Part shown: positions 36,279-44,445 of the stretch, one piece after another
Position numbering within the stretch: the first letter of the stretch is position 1
Layout of the letters: each line of letters starts with the position of its first letter
Program-made: the position numbers and the translations under genes
NCBI GenBank assembly: GCA_013284265.1
Contig: JABTBR010000018.1
Span: 54,566-118,565, forward strand
DNA: 64,000 nucleotides
Direction of reading: 5' to 3'
Origin: Oxalobacteraceae bacterium
GTDB lineage: Bacteria; Pseudomonadota; Gammaproteobacteria; Burkholderiales; Burkholderiaceae_D
Notes under the pieces: generated by a model
Database searches by the model: none
What the model saw: the letters and a program-made list of their open reading frames with translations, nothing else
What the model was told of the DNA's origin: nothing

Positions 36279-36929
36279 TTAAGCTTCCTGGTCCCAGACC
36301 AAAAAACGCACGGGCGTCGGGTTGTAGGCATTGCACGGGTTATTCAGTTGCGGGCAGTTCGACACCAGCACCAGCACGTCCATCTCGGCGCGCAGTTCGA
36401 CATACTTGCCCGGCGCGGACAGGCCATCCTCGAAGCTCAGGCCACCGTCGGGCGTGAGCGGCACGTTCATGAAGAAATTGATGTTGGGCGCCAGGTCGCG
36501 CTTGCCCATCCCCCGGTCTTCCCGTGCCAGCGCGATCAGGAAGTTGTCGCGGCAGCTGTGCATGTATTTTTTTTCCGGCGCATAGCGCACGATATTGCTT
36601 TCCGAGGCGCAGGCGCCGCCCAGCGTGTCGTGCCGTCCGCAGGTATCGGCGACGATGCGCAGCATGGGATTGCCGTGGTTCGAGTACAGCACCGTTCCCG
36701 TGCTCAGATACACGCCGCCTTGCTGCTGCAGGGTATCCGTCACGCTGTAGCTTTCGGCCGTGTCGTTGGCGTTGTAGAAAATCGTGTCAACCGCCTGATT
36801 GCCTTCCAGGTCGATGATGCGCAAGACCTGGCCGCGCTTGAGCGTATGGGTCCAGGGCTCGCCGGCCGGATGGATGTGATCGAACACGGCGCGGGCCGGA
36901 TCGAGACTGCTTTCAGATAAGGTGTGCAT
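36279..36929 (-). CDS. DUF1989 protein, carboxyguanidine deiminase subunit (urea carboxylase-associated 1 type)
   Basis: 216 residues from ATG 36927-36929. DUF1989 features: VLRIIDLEGNQAVDTIFYNA, VLYSNHGNPMLRIVADT, the metal-site region CGRHDTLGGACASE, NINFFMNVPL and ELRAEMDVLVLVSNCPQLNN. Paired DUF1989 proteins beside the carboxylase form the heteromeric carboxyguanidine deiminase (CgdAB) that turns carboxyguanidine into allophanate and ammonia; older annotation calls them urea carboxylase-associated proteins. Which of the two is subunit A or B is not decided here. It lies 8 bp after its paralogue and 4 bp before the carboxylase. Confidence 0.9.
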   Translation of the reverse strand: MHTLSESSLDPARAVFDHIHPAGEPWTHTLKRGQVLRIIDLEGNQAVDTIFYNANDTAESYSVTDTLQQQGGVYLSTGTVLYSNHGNPMLRIVADTCGRHDTLGGACASESNIVRYAPEKKYMHSCRDNFLIALAREDRGMGKRDLAPNINFFMNVPLTPDGGLSFEDGLSAPGKYVELRAEMDVLVLVSNCPQLNNPCNAYNPTPVRFLVWDQEA

Positions 36930-36937
36930 CGTGGCTC

Positions 36938-37711
36938 CTAGCGATAGACAAGTTCGGTGTTGGCGAAGCCGCGCTGGTTCTCCGGGCAGGACAGGCGGCA
37001 GGGGTCGGACGGGCCGGCGGTGCCGGAATCCCAGGCCACGATGGCCACGCGCTTGGGGGCATAGACGTTCGCCGGGTCGAGCGGATGCGGCGCGCTCGAC
37101 AGCGCGATCAGCACATCCATCTCGAAGCGCAATTCGACATAGGCATCCTTGGGCGAATGTCCCGGCGCGAAGCGCAGGCGCCCGGCGCCATCGACGCTGA
37201 CCTTGGAAAACAGGTTCAGGCTGGGCATCAAGTCGCGCAGGCCCAGGCCCCACTTGCTCAATTCGATGAGCAGGCTGTCCTTGCCATTGCGGTGCATGGC
37301 GTTGCGCTGTTCCTGATAGCGCGCCTCGCCATATTTCGCGCTGACCTGTGCGGGGGTGGAGACGCCGCACAGCGGGTCGTGCCAGCCGACGGTGTCGGCG
37401 CTGATGGAGGCGAGCACGTGGCCCATGTCGGAATACAGCACGTGGCCGGCGCTCAGGTGGGCGGTGTGCTGGGCCTTGAGCGTGTCGGCCAGACAGAGCC
37501 GCTCCAGTCTTTCGTCGGCGCGGTAGATCAACAGCGACAGGTTGGCGCCGCCTTCAAGGTCGATGAAGCGCAGCGTGGTGCCGCGCCTTACCCGGCAGGA
37601 GTAATGCCCGCCGCCGGGCACGATCTCGGTCCACAGCAGGGGCTGGCCTTCCAGGTCCGGCGCGAGGCGGCCGGCTGTTTCGGCGGCGTGGGTAGCAAAG
37701 GTCGAGTTCAT
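36938..37711 (-). CDS. DUF1989 protein, second carboxyguanidine deiminase subunit (urea carboxylase-associated 2 type)
   Basis: 257 residues, the longer of the two paralogues. Shared DUF1989 blocks are LRFIDLEGGANLSLLIYRAD, HVLYSDMGHVLASISADTVG, WHDPLCGVS and ELRFEMDVLIALSSAPHPLD. In place of the HDTLGGACASE segment of its partner it has WHDPLCGVSTPAQ, so the two subunits probably differ in the active site. It acts with the neighbouring paralogue in the cytoplasm on carboxyguanidine. The start overlaps the stop of the ABC ATPase gene by 4 bp, indicating coupled translation with the transporter. Confidence 0.9.
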   Translation of the reverse strand: MNSTFATHAAETAGRLAPDLEGQPLLWTEIVPGGGHYSCRVRRGTTLRFIDLEGGANLSLLIYRADERLERLCLADTLKAQHTAHLSAGHVLYSDMGHVLASISADTVGWHDPLCGVSTPAQVSAKYGEARYQEQRNAMHRNGKDSLLIELSKWGLGLRDLMPSLNLFSKVSVDGAGRLRFAPGHSPKDAYVELRFEMDVLIALSSAPHPLDPANVYAPKRVAIVAWDSGTAGPSDPCRLSCPENQRGFANTELVYR

Positions 37712-38559
37712 GCAAGTTCTCCCGCGGTGTGCAAATGGCCGCTCAGTTTGTTCAATTGTTCGAGGTCGGTCTTCATGCCCGAGGTCTCGCGGATACGGTC
37801 GAGGATGTGGCGTTTCAGGGCGGTGAATTCAGGGCTCAGCTTCAGGTCCTGCGCGCGTTCCCTGCCGAAGGGAACGTCGATGACCGAATCGATGCGTCCC
37901 GGCCGCGGCGCCATCACCACCACGCGCTGGCCCAGGTAGATCGCTTCCTCCACGTCATGCGTGACGAACACCACGGTGGTCTGTTCCAGCAGGTAGAGGT
38001 GGCGCATCAGGTCGTGCATGACTTCGCGGGTCTGCGCATCGAGCGCGCCGAAGGGTTCGTCCATCAGCAGCACGTCGGGCTTGACCATCAGCGCGCGGGC
38101 GATGGCGACACGCTGCTGCATGCCGCCGGACAGCTCGGACGGATAGGCGTTGACCACATGGCCCAGCCCCATCAGCGCGATCAGCGCATCGGCGCGGCCC
38201 GACGCCGCCTCCACGCCGGCCGAAGTGCTGTCGTCGCGGTGGAAATGCAGCTTGCGGCAGAAGCGCACGTTTTCGCGCACGGTCAGCCAGGGGTAGAGGC
38301 TGTAACTCTGGAACACCATCGCGCGGTCCGGCCCGGCGCCATCGACCGGCTTGCCGTTGCAGCTGATGCTGCCCTGCGCGTATTCCTCCAGGCCGCCCAG
38401 GGTGCGCAGCAGGGTCGACTTGCCGCAGCCCGAGGCGCCGACCAGGGTCACGAACTCGCCGGCGCCGATGTCCAGGTCGACGTTCTGCAAGGCGTGGGTG
38501 CGGCGGGCGCCGCTGCCATAAAATTTATCCAGATTGCGGATACGGATCTTGATTGTCAT
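37708..38559 (-). CDS. ABC transporter ATP-binding protein, guanidine/urea-linked
   Basis: 283 residues. Walker A VGASGCGKST, Q-loop MVFQSYSLYPWLTV, signature LSGGMQQRVAIAR, Walker B VLLMDEPFGALDAQ and H-loop FVTHDVEEAI are all present, so the ATPase should be active. It belongs to the nitrate/taurine/sulfonate (NitT/TauT) group. With the adjacent permease and binding protein it forms an importer at the inner membrane, probably for guanidine given the riboswitch upstream. It follows the permease by 4 bp and overlaps the next gene by 4 bp. Confidence 0.95.
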   Translation of the reverse strand: MTIKIRIRNLDKFYGSGARRTHALQNVDLDIGAGEFVTLVGASGCGKSTLLRTLGGLEEYAQGSISCNGKPVDGAGPDRAMVFQSYSLYPWLTVRENVRFCRKLHFHRDDSTSAGVEAASGRADALIALMGLGHVVNAYPSELSGGMQQRVAIARALMVKPDVLLMDEPFGALDAQTREVMHDLMRHLYLLEQTTVVFVTHDVEEAIYLGQRVVVMAPRPGRIDSVIDVPFGRERAQDLKLSPEFTALKRHILDRIRETSGMKTDLEQLNKLSGHLHTAGELA

Positions 38560-38563
38560 AGGC

Positions 38564-39415
38564 TCAGCTCCGCAGGTGGTGCCAGGGGAAGGCGCGGCGG
38601 TGCAGCCAGCGGAAGGCCTGGTCGGTGAGCAGGCCCACCAGGCCGATCAGCAGGATGCCCGCGAAGATTTTGTCGGTCTGCAGGAAGCGCTGCGCCTTCA
38701 GGATGGAAAAGCCCAGGCCCGAATTGGCCGCCACCAGTTCGGCCACCACCAGATAGGTCCACGACAGGCCCATCATCGCGCGCAGGGTGTCGAACATGGC
38801 GGGCCAGGCGGCGGGAATGAGCACATGCTGTATCACTTCCTGATTGCTCGCGCCCATGGTCTTGGCAGCCTCGATGGGGGCGTTCGGCACGCGCGCGATG
38901 TCGCCGGCGATCAGCAAGACCATCTGGCAGACGGTGCCGACGAAGATCACCGCGACCTTGGCGCTTTCCTCGATGCCGACCCACAGCATGATCAGCGGGA
39001 TGAAGGCGACGGCCGGCAGGTAGCGGCTGAAGTCGATCACCGGTTCGAGCAGGGCGCGCAGCGGCGTCAGCGCGCCGAGCGCGATGCCCAGGGGCAGAGC
39101 GATGATGAGCGACAGGGCGAAGCCGCAATAGACCCGTGCGATGCTGATGCCGATATCGCTGAACAAATCGCCTTCCCGCGCCCAGGTCTGCACGCTGAGC
39201 AGCACGCGCGGCAGGGTAGGCAGGAAGATGCCGTCGACCCAGCCGCTGCCCGCAACGATGATCCAGGCCAGGCAGGGCAGCACAAATCCGGCCACGGCCA
39301 GCGCCATCATCGCCGTGTTCGACAGCTCGCCGCGCACGGCCCAGGGCGAGCGGCGGTTGCGCACGGCGCGCACGCCTTCCCCCAGCGCGCCGCTGTGGTC
39401 ATTGAGGTTCGACAT
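38564..39415 (-). CDS. ABC transporter permease, guanidine/urea-linked
   Basis: 283 residues with six hydrophobic helices (for example ALAVAGFVLPCLAWIIVAG, VAVIFVGTVCQMVLLIAGD). The EAA loop that contacts the ATPase is seen as EAAKTMGASNQEVIQHVLIP. It is the NitT/TauT type inner-membrane subunit, presumably a homodimer. It follows the binding-protein gene by 9 bp and precedes the ATPase by 4 bp. Confidence 0.94.
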   Translation of the reverse strand: MSNLNDHSGALGEGVRAVRNRRSPWAVRGELSNTAMMALAVAGFVLPCLAWIIVAGSGWVDGIFLPTLPRVLLSVQTWAREGDLFSDIGISIARVYCGFALSLIIALPLGIALGALTPLRALLEPVIDFSRYLPAVAFIPLIMLWVGIEESAKVAVIFVGTVCQMVLLIAGDIARVPNAPIEAAKTMGASNQEVIQHVLIPAAWPAMFDTLRAMMGLSWTYLVVAELVAANSGLGFSILKAQRFLQTDKIFAGILLIGLVGLLTDQAFRWLHRRAFPWHHLRS

Positions 39416-39424
39416 GGCGGCCTC

Positions 39425-40426
39425 TTATTTCTTCTGGGCGTCGAGGAACAGCGTTTTGTCGATGCCGCCGGCGAAGTCGACCGGCCCTTCGACCAGCTTG
39501 TTCGCGACCAGGAATTTGTGGATGGTGGGGCCGACCGCGACCAGCGACTGCGGGTTGGCGGCATCGAGCGCGGCCAGATTGTCGGCGGCGTTGAAGAAGC
39601 GCGTGCCGGGCAGGAAGACCTGGTATTCGTCCGGCTTCATGCTGACCACCTTGGACATGATCTGCAGGGCTTCGGCGCGATTGCTGCGGATGAATTCCTC
39701 GGTTTCCAGCCAGGCCTTGATCATGCCGACCAACTCGGCGCGTTTGGCCTTGTTGGCCAGCGCGTTCTCGTGCGCGACCAGCAGGTCGGGCACCAGGCCG
39801 GGCATGTCCTTGGAGGTGAACAGGGCGCGGCCCTTGCCGCTGCTTTCGATGCGCGCGACCCAGGGGTTCCACACCACGGCCGCGTCGGCGCGGCCGGACA
39901 TGAAGGCCGCCGCCGCGTCGCCAGCGGACAGGTTGACGATCTTGATGTCCTGGATGGACATGCCGTTGCGGCTCAGCGCGTTGGCCAGCACGAAATGCGA
40001 GATGCTGAATTGTTCCAGCGCGACCGATTTTCCCTTCAGGTCGGCGAAGGACTTGATCTTGGGGCCGACCATCAAGGCGTCGTTGCCGAAGGAATTGTCG
40101 TTGACCAGGATGGTCTTCAGATGGACCTTCTTGGCCAGCGGCGTCATGGTGTCGGACCAGGTTTGCGAGTTCGCGTCCAGCCGTCCGGTCGACAGGGCGG
40201 AGATCGAATCGCTGTAGTTGGCGAACCAGACCAGCTTGACCTTGGCGCCGTGCCTGGCGAAGAAGCCTTTTTGGTCGGCGACATACCATGCGACCCAGCC
40301 CGGCCAGTCGGACACGCCCACCTTGATTTCAGCCCGGGCACCGGACATCGCACCGATGGTCAGCGCAGTGCATAACATGGAAGAGACAACAGTGCGCAGA
40401 ACGCGCGAGGAAAAGCGATATGCCAT
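39425..40426 (-). CDS. Periplasmic substrate-binding protein, first gene of the guanidine operon
   Basis: 333 residues with a signal peptide (hydrophobic core TVVSSMLCTALTIGAMSGA, cleavage after ARA). The mature protein has the NitT/TauT binding fold: KVGVSDWPGWVAWYVADQKG, LDANSQTWSDTMTPLA, LKGKSVALEQFSISHFVL and ADAAVVWNPWVAR. It matches the binding proteins habitually linked to urea carboxylase operons. The guanidine-I riboswitch about 60 bp upstream argues that the ligand is guanidine. GGGGAG lies 12 bases before ATG 40424-40426. Confidence 0.93.
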   Translation of the reverse strand: MAYRFSSRVLRTVVSSMLCTALTIGAMSGARAEIKVGVSDWPGWVAWYVADQKGFFARHGAKVKLVWFANYSDSISALSTGRLDANSQTWSDTMTPLAKKVHLKTILVNDNSFGNDALMVGPKIKSFADLKGKSVALEQFSISHFVLANALSRNGMSIQDIKIVNLSAGDAAAAFMSGRADAAVVWNPWVARIESSGKGRALFTSKDMPGLVPDLLVAHENALANKAKRAELVGMIKAWLETEEFIRSNRAEALQIMSKVVSMKPDEYQVFLPGTRFFNAADNLAALDAANPQSLVAVGPTIHKFLVANKLVEGPVDFAGGIDKTLFLDAQKK

Positions 40427-40466
40427 GACCAGACTCCCCAGAGAATTTAAAAGGACGAGAGGCGAG

Positions 40467-40487
40467 CATTACATTGCGCATGTAATG
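40467..40487 (-). promoter_or_regulatory. Hairpin between riboswitch and first gene
   Basis: A perfect 8-bp stem, CATTACAT and ATGTAATG around GCGCA, starts three bases after the aptamer end and is followed on the minus strand by GCTCGCCTCTCGTCCTTTT. The CCTCTC downstream is complementary to the GGGAGG at the end of the aptamer, so this segment is the likely expression platform. Whether control is by termination or by masking the ribosome site cannot be settled by eye. Confidence 0.5.
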
Positions 40488-40488
40488 A

Positions 40489-40592
40489 CCTCCCGGGCTT
40501 TTATCCCTCCGTGGAGCTTCGAACCTTACTTTGTCCGAAGCCGGATGCTCTCGGTCCAGGCATCGCGTGATAGCGATCGGAACCCTAGCGTC
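40489..40592 (-). ncRNA. Guanidine-I (ykkC) riboswitch
   Basis: On the minus strand the conserved aptamer blocks appear in order: GCTAGGGTTCCG near 40590, CTGGACCGAGAGC about 25 bases later, then ACGGAGGGATAAAAGCCC and GGGAGG at the 3' end. The blocks and their spacing match the ykkC class subtype 1 RNA that binds guanidinium. It lies 63-165 bases upstream of the binding-protein start, in the leader expected from the sigma-54 promoter. Guanidine binding is expected to allow expression of the downstream importer and catabolic genes. Confidence 0.93.
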
Positions 40593-40648
40593 CATGCTCA
40601 AGAAGCGCTACTGGCAAAGTCTGCCGCGCCTCCCGCTGAGCTTTTATA

Positions 40649-40665
40649 TGCATGAAGCATGCCAA
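40649..40665 (-). promoter_or_regulatory. Sigma-54 (RpoN) promoter of the guanidine operon
   Basis: The minus strand reads TTGGCATGCTTCATGCA, matching YTGGCACGNNNNTTGCW at all but two positions, with the essential GG and GC in exact register. Transcription would start near 40638, just before the riboswitch aptamer. Two NtrC-type boxes lie about 80-150 bp upstream, as an RpoN promoter needs. Confidence 0.68.
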
Positions 40666-40737
40666 TACCCTGCGCGTGGGCCAGCAAGGGCTGCCGGGAA
40701 AAAATGCGGGGGTTTTATCGCAGAAAAATCATGCGGC

Positions 40738-40796
40738 CGCACCTGATTGGTGCGTGGCGCTCAATAGTTGGTGAGTAAATGCACAATTGTTGTGCA
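40738..40796. promoter_or_regulatory. Two NtrC-type enhancer boxes
   Basis: Box 1 at 40780-40796 is TGCACAATTGTTGTGCA, a perfect dyad matching the 17-base NtrC consensus (TGCACCAWWWTGGTGCA) except at two positions. Box 2 at 40738-40754 is CGCACCTGATTGGTGCG, with both GCACC and GGTGC half sites. Their centres are 42 bp apart, four helical turns, so two NtrC dimers could bind on one face. They lie upstream of the sigma-54 promoter reading leftward. Binding is inferred from sequence alone. Confidence 0.65.
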
Positions 40797-40814
40797 AAGT
40801 GCATTGACCGGAAT

Positions 40815-41321
40815 TTACTGCAGGGGCTCCAGATCCAGCGCCACCACATAGGCCAGGCGCTTGCCCTGCCACAGGCCGCCGCCGCGCACCTGCGCGTCGC
40901 AACTGGTGGCTTGCTCGGGGATTTCCTTCTGCTTCAGGCGCTGGCGGAACAGCAGCGCTTCCTTCGGCGCCAGATAGCCGACCATCTGGCCGTCCAGGAA
41001 GACCGTGACGGCCGAATTCTCATACGGATTCTCTTCGTCCGGCACCAAGGTGGCCAGATAGGGCGTAGCGGCGGGCTGTTCGCCGTGGGCGCCGGCCAGA
41101 TCCTTCAGCGTGGCCTGGTAGCGCGACTCGTTGACCACTTCCACCAGATAGCGGCCGCCGTCGGACCAGTGCAGCGCGGGCGGCGTGTCCGGCAGGTGCG
41201 GGGTGTAACTGCCAACCGGCCATTCCGGCTGCTCGGCCTTGCGCGCAGGGTTGCTCTTGATGATGGCGTACACGGCCAGGGCGGTCAGCGCGAGGATGGC
41301 GAGGGAAATGGCGTATTGCAT
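40815..41321 (-). CDS. Membrane-anchored HIRAN-like domain protein
   Basis: 168 residues with one N-terminal membrane helix (ISLALLALTALAVYAII-like, residues 4-20) and a cytoplasmic or periplasmic globular part. The segment DEENPYENSAVTVFLDG followed by QMVGYLAPKEALLFRQRL has the typical order of a HIRAN domain (NPxDxNAVxV, then VGYL). HIRAN domains in helicases bind DNA ends, but bacterial stand-alone versions have no settled function. The gene is in front of, and co-directional with, the guanidine operon, but the NtrC/sigma-54 promoter separates them. Confidence 0.65.
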   Translation of the reverse strand: MQYAISLAILALTALAVYAIIKSNPARKAEQPEWPVGSYTPHLPDTPPALHWSDGGRYLVEVVNESRYQATLKDLAGAHGEQPAATPYLATLVPDEENPYENSAVTVFLDGQMVGYLAPKEALLFRQRLKQKEIPEQATSCDAQVRGGGLWQGKRLAYVVALDLEPLQ

Positions 41322-41430
41322 GGGATGTTTTTCTATGAAAGGGCGCCATCTTAGCGCATAAGGGCAGCTGGCCCGGGCAAAACCGCATCACGTATAATAG
41401 CGTCCCCAGTCATATTTACCCAATATCCCC

Positions 41431-42150
41431 ATGTCCTCCGATATTCCAGCCAACGGCCCGGCGCGGCCCATGTTATACGACCCGACCGAACACCGGATTC
41501 GCAGCTTCGTCACGCGCGCCGGCCGCCTGTCGATCGCCCAGGCGCGTGCGCTGGAAGAACTGGGTCCGAAATTCCTGCTGCCATATACCAAGGCGCCGCT
41601 CGATTACGAGCTGGCCTTCGGCCGCAAGGCGCCGGTGATCCTGGAAATCGGCTTCGGCATGGGCGCGACGACCTCGCATATCGCCCAGGCGATGCCGGAG
41701 AAGGATTTTATCGGCGTGGAAGTGCATACGCCCGGCGTGGGCAGCCTGCTCAAGCAGATCGGCGAGCAGGGTATGAGCAACCTGCGCCTGATCCAGCATG
41801 ATGCGGTGGAAGTGCTGAACCAGATGATCCCGGATAATTCGCTGGCCGGCGTGCACATCTACTTCCCGGACCCGTGGCACAAGGCGCGCCATAACAAGCG
41901 CCGTCTGATCCAGGCGCCGCTGGTCAAGCACCTGACCGAGAAACTGGCGCCGGGCGGCTATCTGCACTGCGCCACCGACTGGCAGGAATACGCGGAGCAG
42001 ATGCTCGAAGTGCTGGGCGGCGAGCCTGGCCTGCAGAACACGGCCGACGGCTATGCGCCGCAGCCGGCGTATCGTCCGCTGACCAAGTTTGAAAACCGTG
42101 GCCTGAAGCTGGGCCACGGCGTTTGGGATCTGGTGTTCACCAAGAAGTAA
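41431..42150 (+). CDS. trmB: tRNA (guanine-N7-)-methyltransferase
   Basis: 239 residues. The SAM-binding motif [13 protein letters not shown], the EVHTPGVG motif and the catalytic region [17 protein letters not shown] are diagnostic of TrmB, which methylates G46 in the variable loop of tRNA. The C terminus has the conserved [17 protein letters not shown]. It starts at ATG 41431, divergent from the HIRAN-like gene with 109 bp between, and appears monocistronic. Confidence 0.97.
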   Translation: MSSDIPANGPARPMLYDPTEHRIRSFVTRAGRLSIAQARALEELGPKFLLPYTKAPLDYELAFGRKAPVILEIGFGMGATTSHIAQAMPEKDFIGVEVHTPGVGSLLKQIGEQGMSNLRLIQHDAVEVLNQMIPDNSLAGVHIYFPDPWHKARHNKRRLIQAPLVKHLTEKLAPGGYLHCATDWQEYAEQMLEVLGGEPGLQNTADGYAPQPAYRPLTKFENRGLKLGHGVWDLVFTKK

Positions 42151-42157
42151 TCCCGTC

Positions 42158-42190
42158 GTCACGGCCCGTCTCGTATGAGCGGGCCGTGAC
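42158..42190. terminator. Stem-loop between convergent trmB and transporter genes
   Basis: GTCACGGCCCG (42158-42168) and CGGGCCGTGAC (42180-42190) form a perfect 11-bp stem just after the trmB stop. There is no T-run on either side, so if it terminates transcription it is not a classical rho-independent site. Confidence 0.4.
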
Positions 42191-42235
42191 GGCATGCCGC
42201 ACAGCGGCGGCATGTGCGCCACTCGGCGCGCTTGC

Positions 42236-43174
42236 CTAGGCCACCTTGCGGGCATCAGGCTGCGGCTGCGCCGACGCTGCCGTAGCTGCCGTAGCGGCGG
42301 GCTTCGCGCCCAGCGGCAGGAAGGCCAGCAGATTCCCCGCCAGTACCAAGGCCAGTCCGGTAAAGGCCAGCGGCGTCCAGTGATAGCCTTCGAACACGGT
42401 CGATACCGTCAGCGCCACCACCGGGAACATCACCGTGGAATAGGCCGCGCGATCCGGGCCGATGCGTCCCACCAGCAGCAGATAGGCAGTAAATCCCACC
42501 ACCGATCCCGGTATCGCCAGATACAGCAGGGCGCCCACATATCTTGTGCTGGGCTCCAGCGCGAACGGCATGCCCAGCGCCAGCGCGCCCGCGCCCAGAA
42601 TGGTGGCACCGATCAGCATGGCCCAGGCATTGGTCATCCACGGCGTCAGCCCCAGCGCCTGCATGCGGCTCGACAGCAGATTCCCGCAGGAGAAGCACAA
42701 GGTGCCCAGCAGCGCCAGGCCCAGGCCCAGCAGCATGCCGCTGTCGTGCCAGTGGCCCTGCATCTGCGGCAGGAACAGCAGCGCGATGCCGGACAGTCCC
42801 AGCAAGGCGCCCAGCATCACCTGGCGGCGAATTGGGCGGCCCAGGAACAGGCGGCCGTTGATGGCGTTCCACAGCGGCGCGGTGGAGAACACCACGGCCA
42901 CCAGGCCGCTGGGTACCCATTTGCTGGCGTAGTAGAAGCACAGGAAATTACAGCAAAACAGGGCCACGCCCTGCGCCAGCAGGTAGCGCCAGGCCGCGCG
43001 CGGCGGCCATAGCGGCTTGCGCATCACCAGCAGCAGGCCAAACATCACGCTGGCGGCCAGCCAGAAGCGCAAGGCGATCGATACCGGCGCGGGCACGACG
43101 CCCAGCTGGAAGGTGATGGCGATCCAGGTGGTTCCCCAAATCAGGACCGTCAACAGATAGAGAACAAGATTCAT
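42236..43174 (-). CDS. EamA/DMT family exporter
   Basis: 312 residues from ATG 43172-43174 with ten hydrophobic helices arranged as two EamA repeats (first starting NLVLYLLTVLIWGTTWIAI, second after residue 150). The typical WGTTW motif of helix 1 is present. Such proteins export amino acids, nucleobases or related metabolites; the substrate is not evident. The C terminus is Ala-rich. It is transcribed divergently from an AraC-type regulator that may control it. Confidence 0.9.
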   Translation of the reverse strand: MNLVLYLLTVLIWGTTWIAITFQLGVVPAPVSIALRFWLAASVMFGLLLVMRKPLWPPRAAWRYLLAQGVALFCCNFLCFYYASKWVPSGLVAVVFSTAPLWNAINGRLFLGRPIRRQVMLGALLGLSGIALLFLPQMQGHWHDSGMLLGLGLALLGTLCFSCGNLLSSRMQALGLTPWMTNAWAMLIGATILGAGALALGMPFALEPSTRYVGALLYLAIPGSVVGFTAYLLLVGRIGPDRAAYSTVMFPVVALTVSTVFEGYHWTPLAFTGLALVLAGNLLAFLPLGAKPAATAATAASAQPQPDARKVA

Positions 43175-43401
43175 GGCATGGATTCCGTTGGCAGGCTGCA
43201 TGGCAGCGGATGCTCCAGCTTGCGGCAAGGCGGCGCGGCGCGCTTGTCTGAAATTGCGCTAAAAGACGATGTGAGATGGGAGAGCTGACGCGGGAGAGCT
43301 GAAGCGCGGCCTTGTCTGGGCTTGCGCATTTCTGGCGCTGGCGGGCAGACCCTGGCGTCTTCGTGCTAGACTTTATTTCCATGTTCGCCACCTGAACCGC
43401 C

Positions 43402-44328
43402 ATGCCACGCCGCCCCGACACCGCCATCGACCTGTCCCGCGCTCCCAATGCGCAGGGGGCGATTTCGCACGCGGTGTTCAATACCATGTCCTCCACCGAG
43501 GCCAAGCTGGAGCGCTTTGCCTGGCTGGGCGACGACCTGGCGGTGGCGATCTGGCAGCGCGATACCAAGGAGGCGGAAACCAGCTATATGCAGCCGGGCC
43601 ACCATACCTTGTCCTATTACATGGGCGGGGGCTATCGCACCGAGCGCAACGAGATACCTGGTTTATATGGCGCGCCACGGCGCTTCTGCACGCTGCCGGA
43701 CTGGCACGAGTCGCGCTGGACGGTACGCGGGCCGCTGCGCTTTCTGCATGTGTATTTTCTGCCGGAGCATTTCACCCGCCGCGCCGTGATCGAGCTTGAT
43801 CGGGAGCCGCGCGAGCTGACGCTGGCCGACCGTACCTATTTTGAAAGTCCGGCCATGGGCCAGTTGTGCGAGCAGCTGGTGGCCATGCCCTGGGATGGCC
43901 CGGACGCGCAGCTGCGCGCCAATGAAATCACGCATGAGACCTTGAGCGAGCTGCTGCAATCGCAGACCATGCCGCGTGCGCAGGAGCGCATGCGTGGCGG
44001 GCTGGCGCCAGCGGTGCGGCGACGTATGGCCGACTATATCGAGGCCCATCTGGATCAGGGGATGACGCTGGGGATGCTGGCGCAACTGGCCAATATGTCG
44101 GAGTACCACTTTGCGCGGATGTTCCGGATTTCCTTCGGCATGCCGCCGTCGGCGTGGATCGCGGCGCGGCGCATCGAGCATGCGCGGGTGCTGCTCAAGA
44201 CCACTGCGCAGCCATTGCAGCAGGTGGCCGATGCCTGCGGCTACGCGGATTTGAGCCACTTCAGCCATCGTTTTCGCGATGCCACCGGCGCCGCACCCAG
44301 CCACTACCGCAATATCGTTTGCGGGTAG
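43402..44328 (+). CDS. AraC family transcriptional regulator
   Basis: 308 residues. The N-terminal part is a cupin-like effector domain (SYMQPGHHTLSYYMGGGY, PLRFLHVYFLPEHF); the C-terminal 100 residues carry two helix-turn-helices (GMTLGMLAQLANMSEYHFAR and PLQQVADACGYADLSHFSHR). Divergent from the EamA exporter gene across about 230 bp, the usual layout of a regulator and its target. The ligand is unknown. Confidence 0.92.
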   Translation: MPRRPDTAIDLSRAPNAQGAISHAVFNTMSSTEAKLERFAWLGDDLAVAIWQRDTKEAETSYMQPGHHTLSYYMGGGYRTERNEIPGLYGAPRRFCTLPDWHESRWTVRGPLRFLHVYFLPEHFTRRAVIELDREPRELTLADRTYFESPAMGQLCEQLVAMPWDGPDAQLRANEITHETLSELLQSQTMPRAQERMRGGLAPAVRRRMADYIEAHLDQGMTLGMLAQLANMSEYHFARMFRISFGMPPSAWIAARRIEHARVLLKTTAQPLQQVADACGYADLSHFSHRFRDATGAAPSHYRNIVCG

Positions 44329-44381
44329 ACGCCGCTCACTTTAACGTGCCGCAGCGCTGTTAGAACCCAAGGCAAAGAGCC

Positions 44382-44408
44382 GGGGTCTGACCCGGCGGGT
44401 CAGACCCC
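44382..44408. repeat. Perfect palindromic element GGGGTCTGACCC-type
   Basis: A 12-bp perfect inverted repeat, GGGGTCTGACCC and GGGTCAGACCCC around a GGC loop, sits between the convergent AraC and RecQ genes, followed at 44425-44431 by a T-run. It can act as a terminator for the regulator gene. Its shape and intergenic position also resemble dispersed REP-like elements of GC-rich betaproteobacteria; only one copy is seen in this window. Confidence 0.65.
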
Positions 44409-44445
44409 AGGGTTACGCCGTGGGTTTTTTTAAGAAGCCGAAGCC

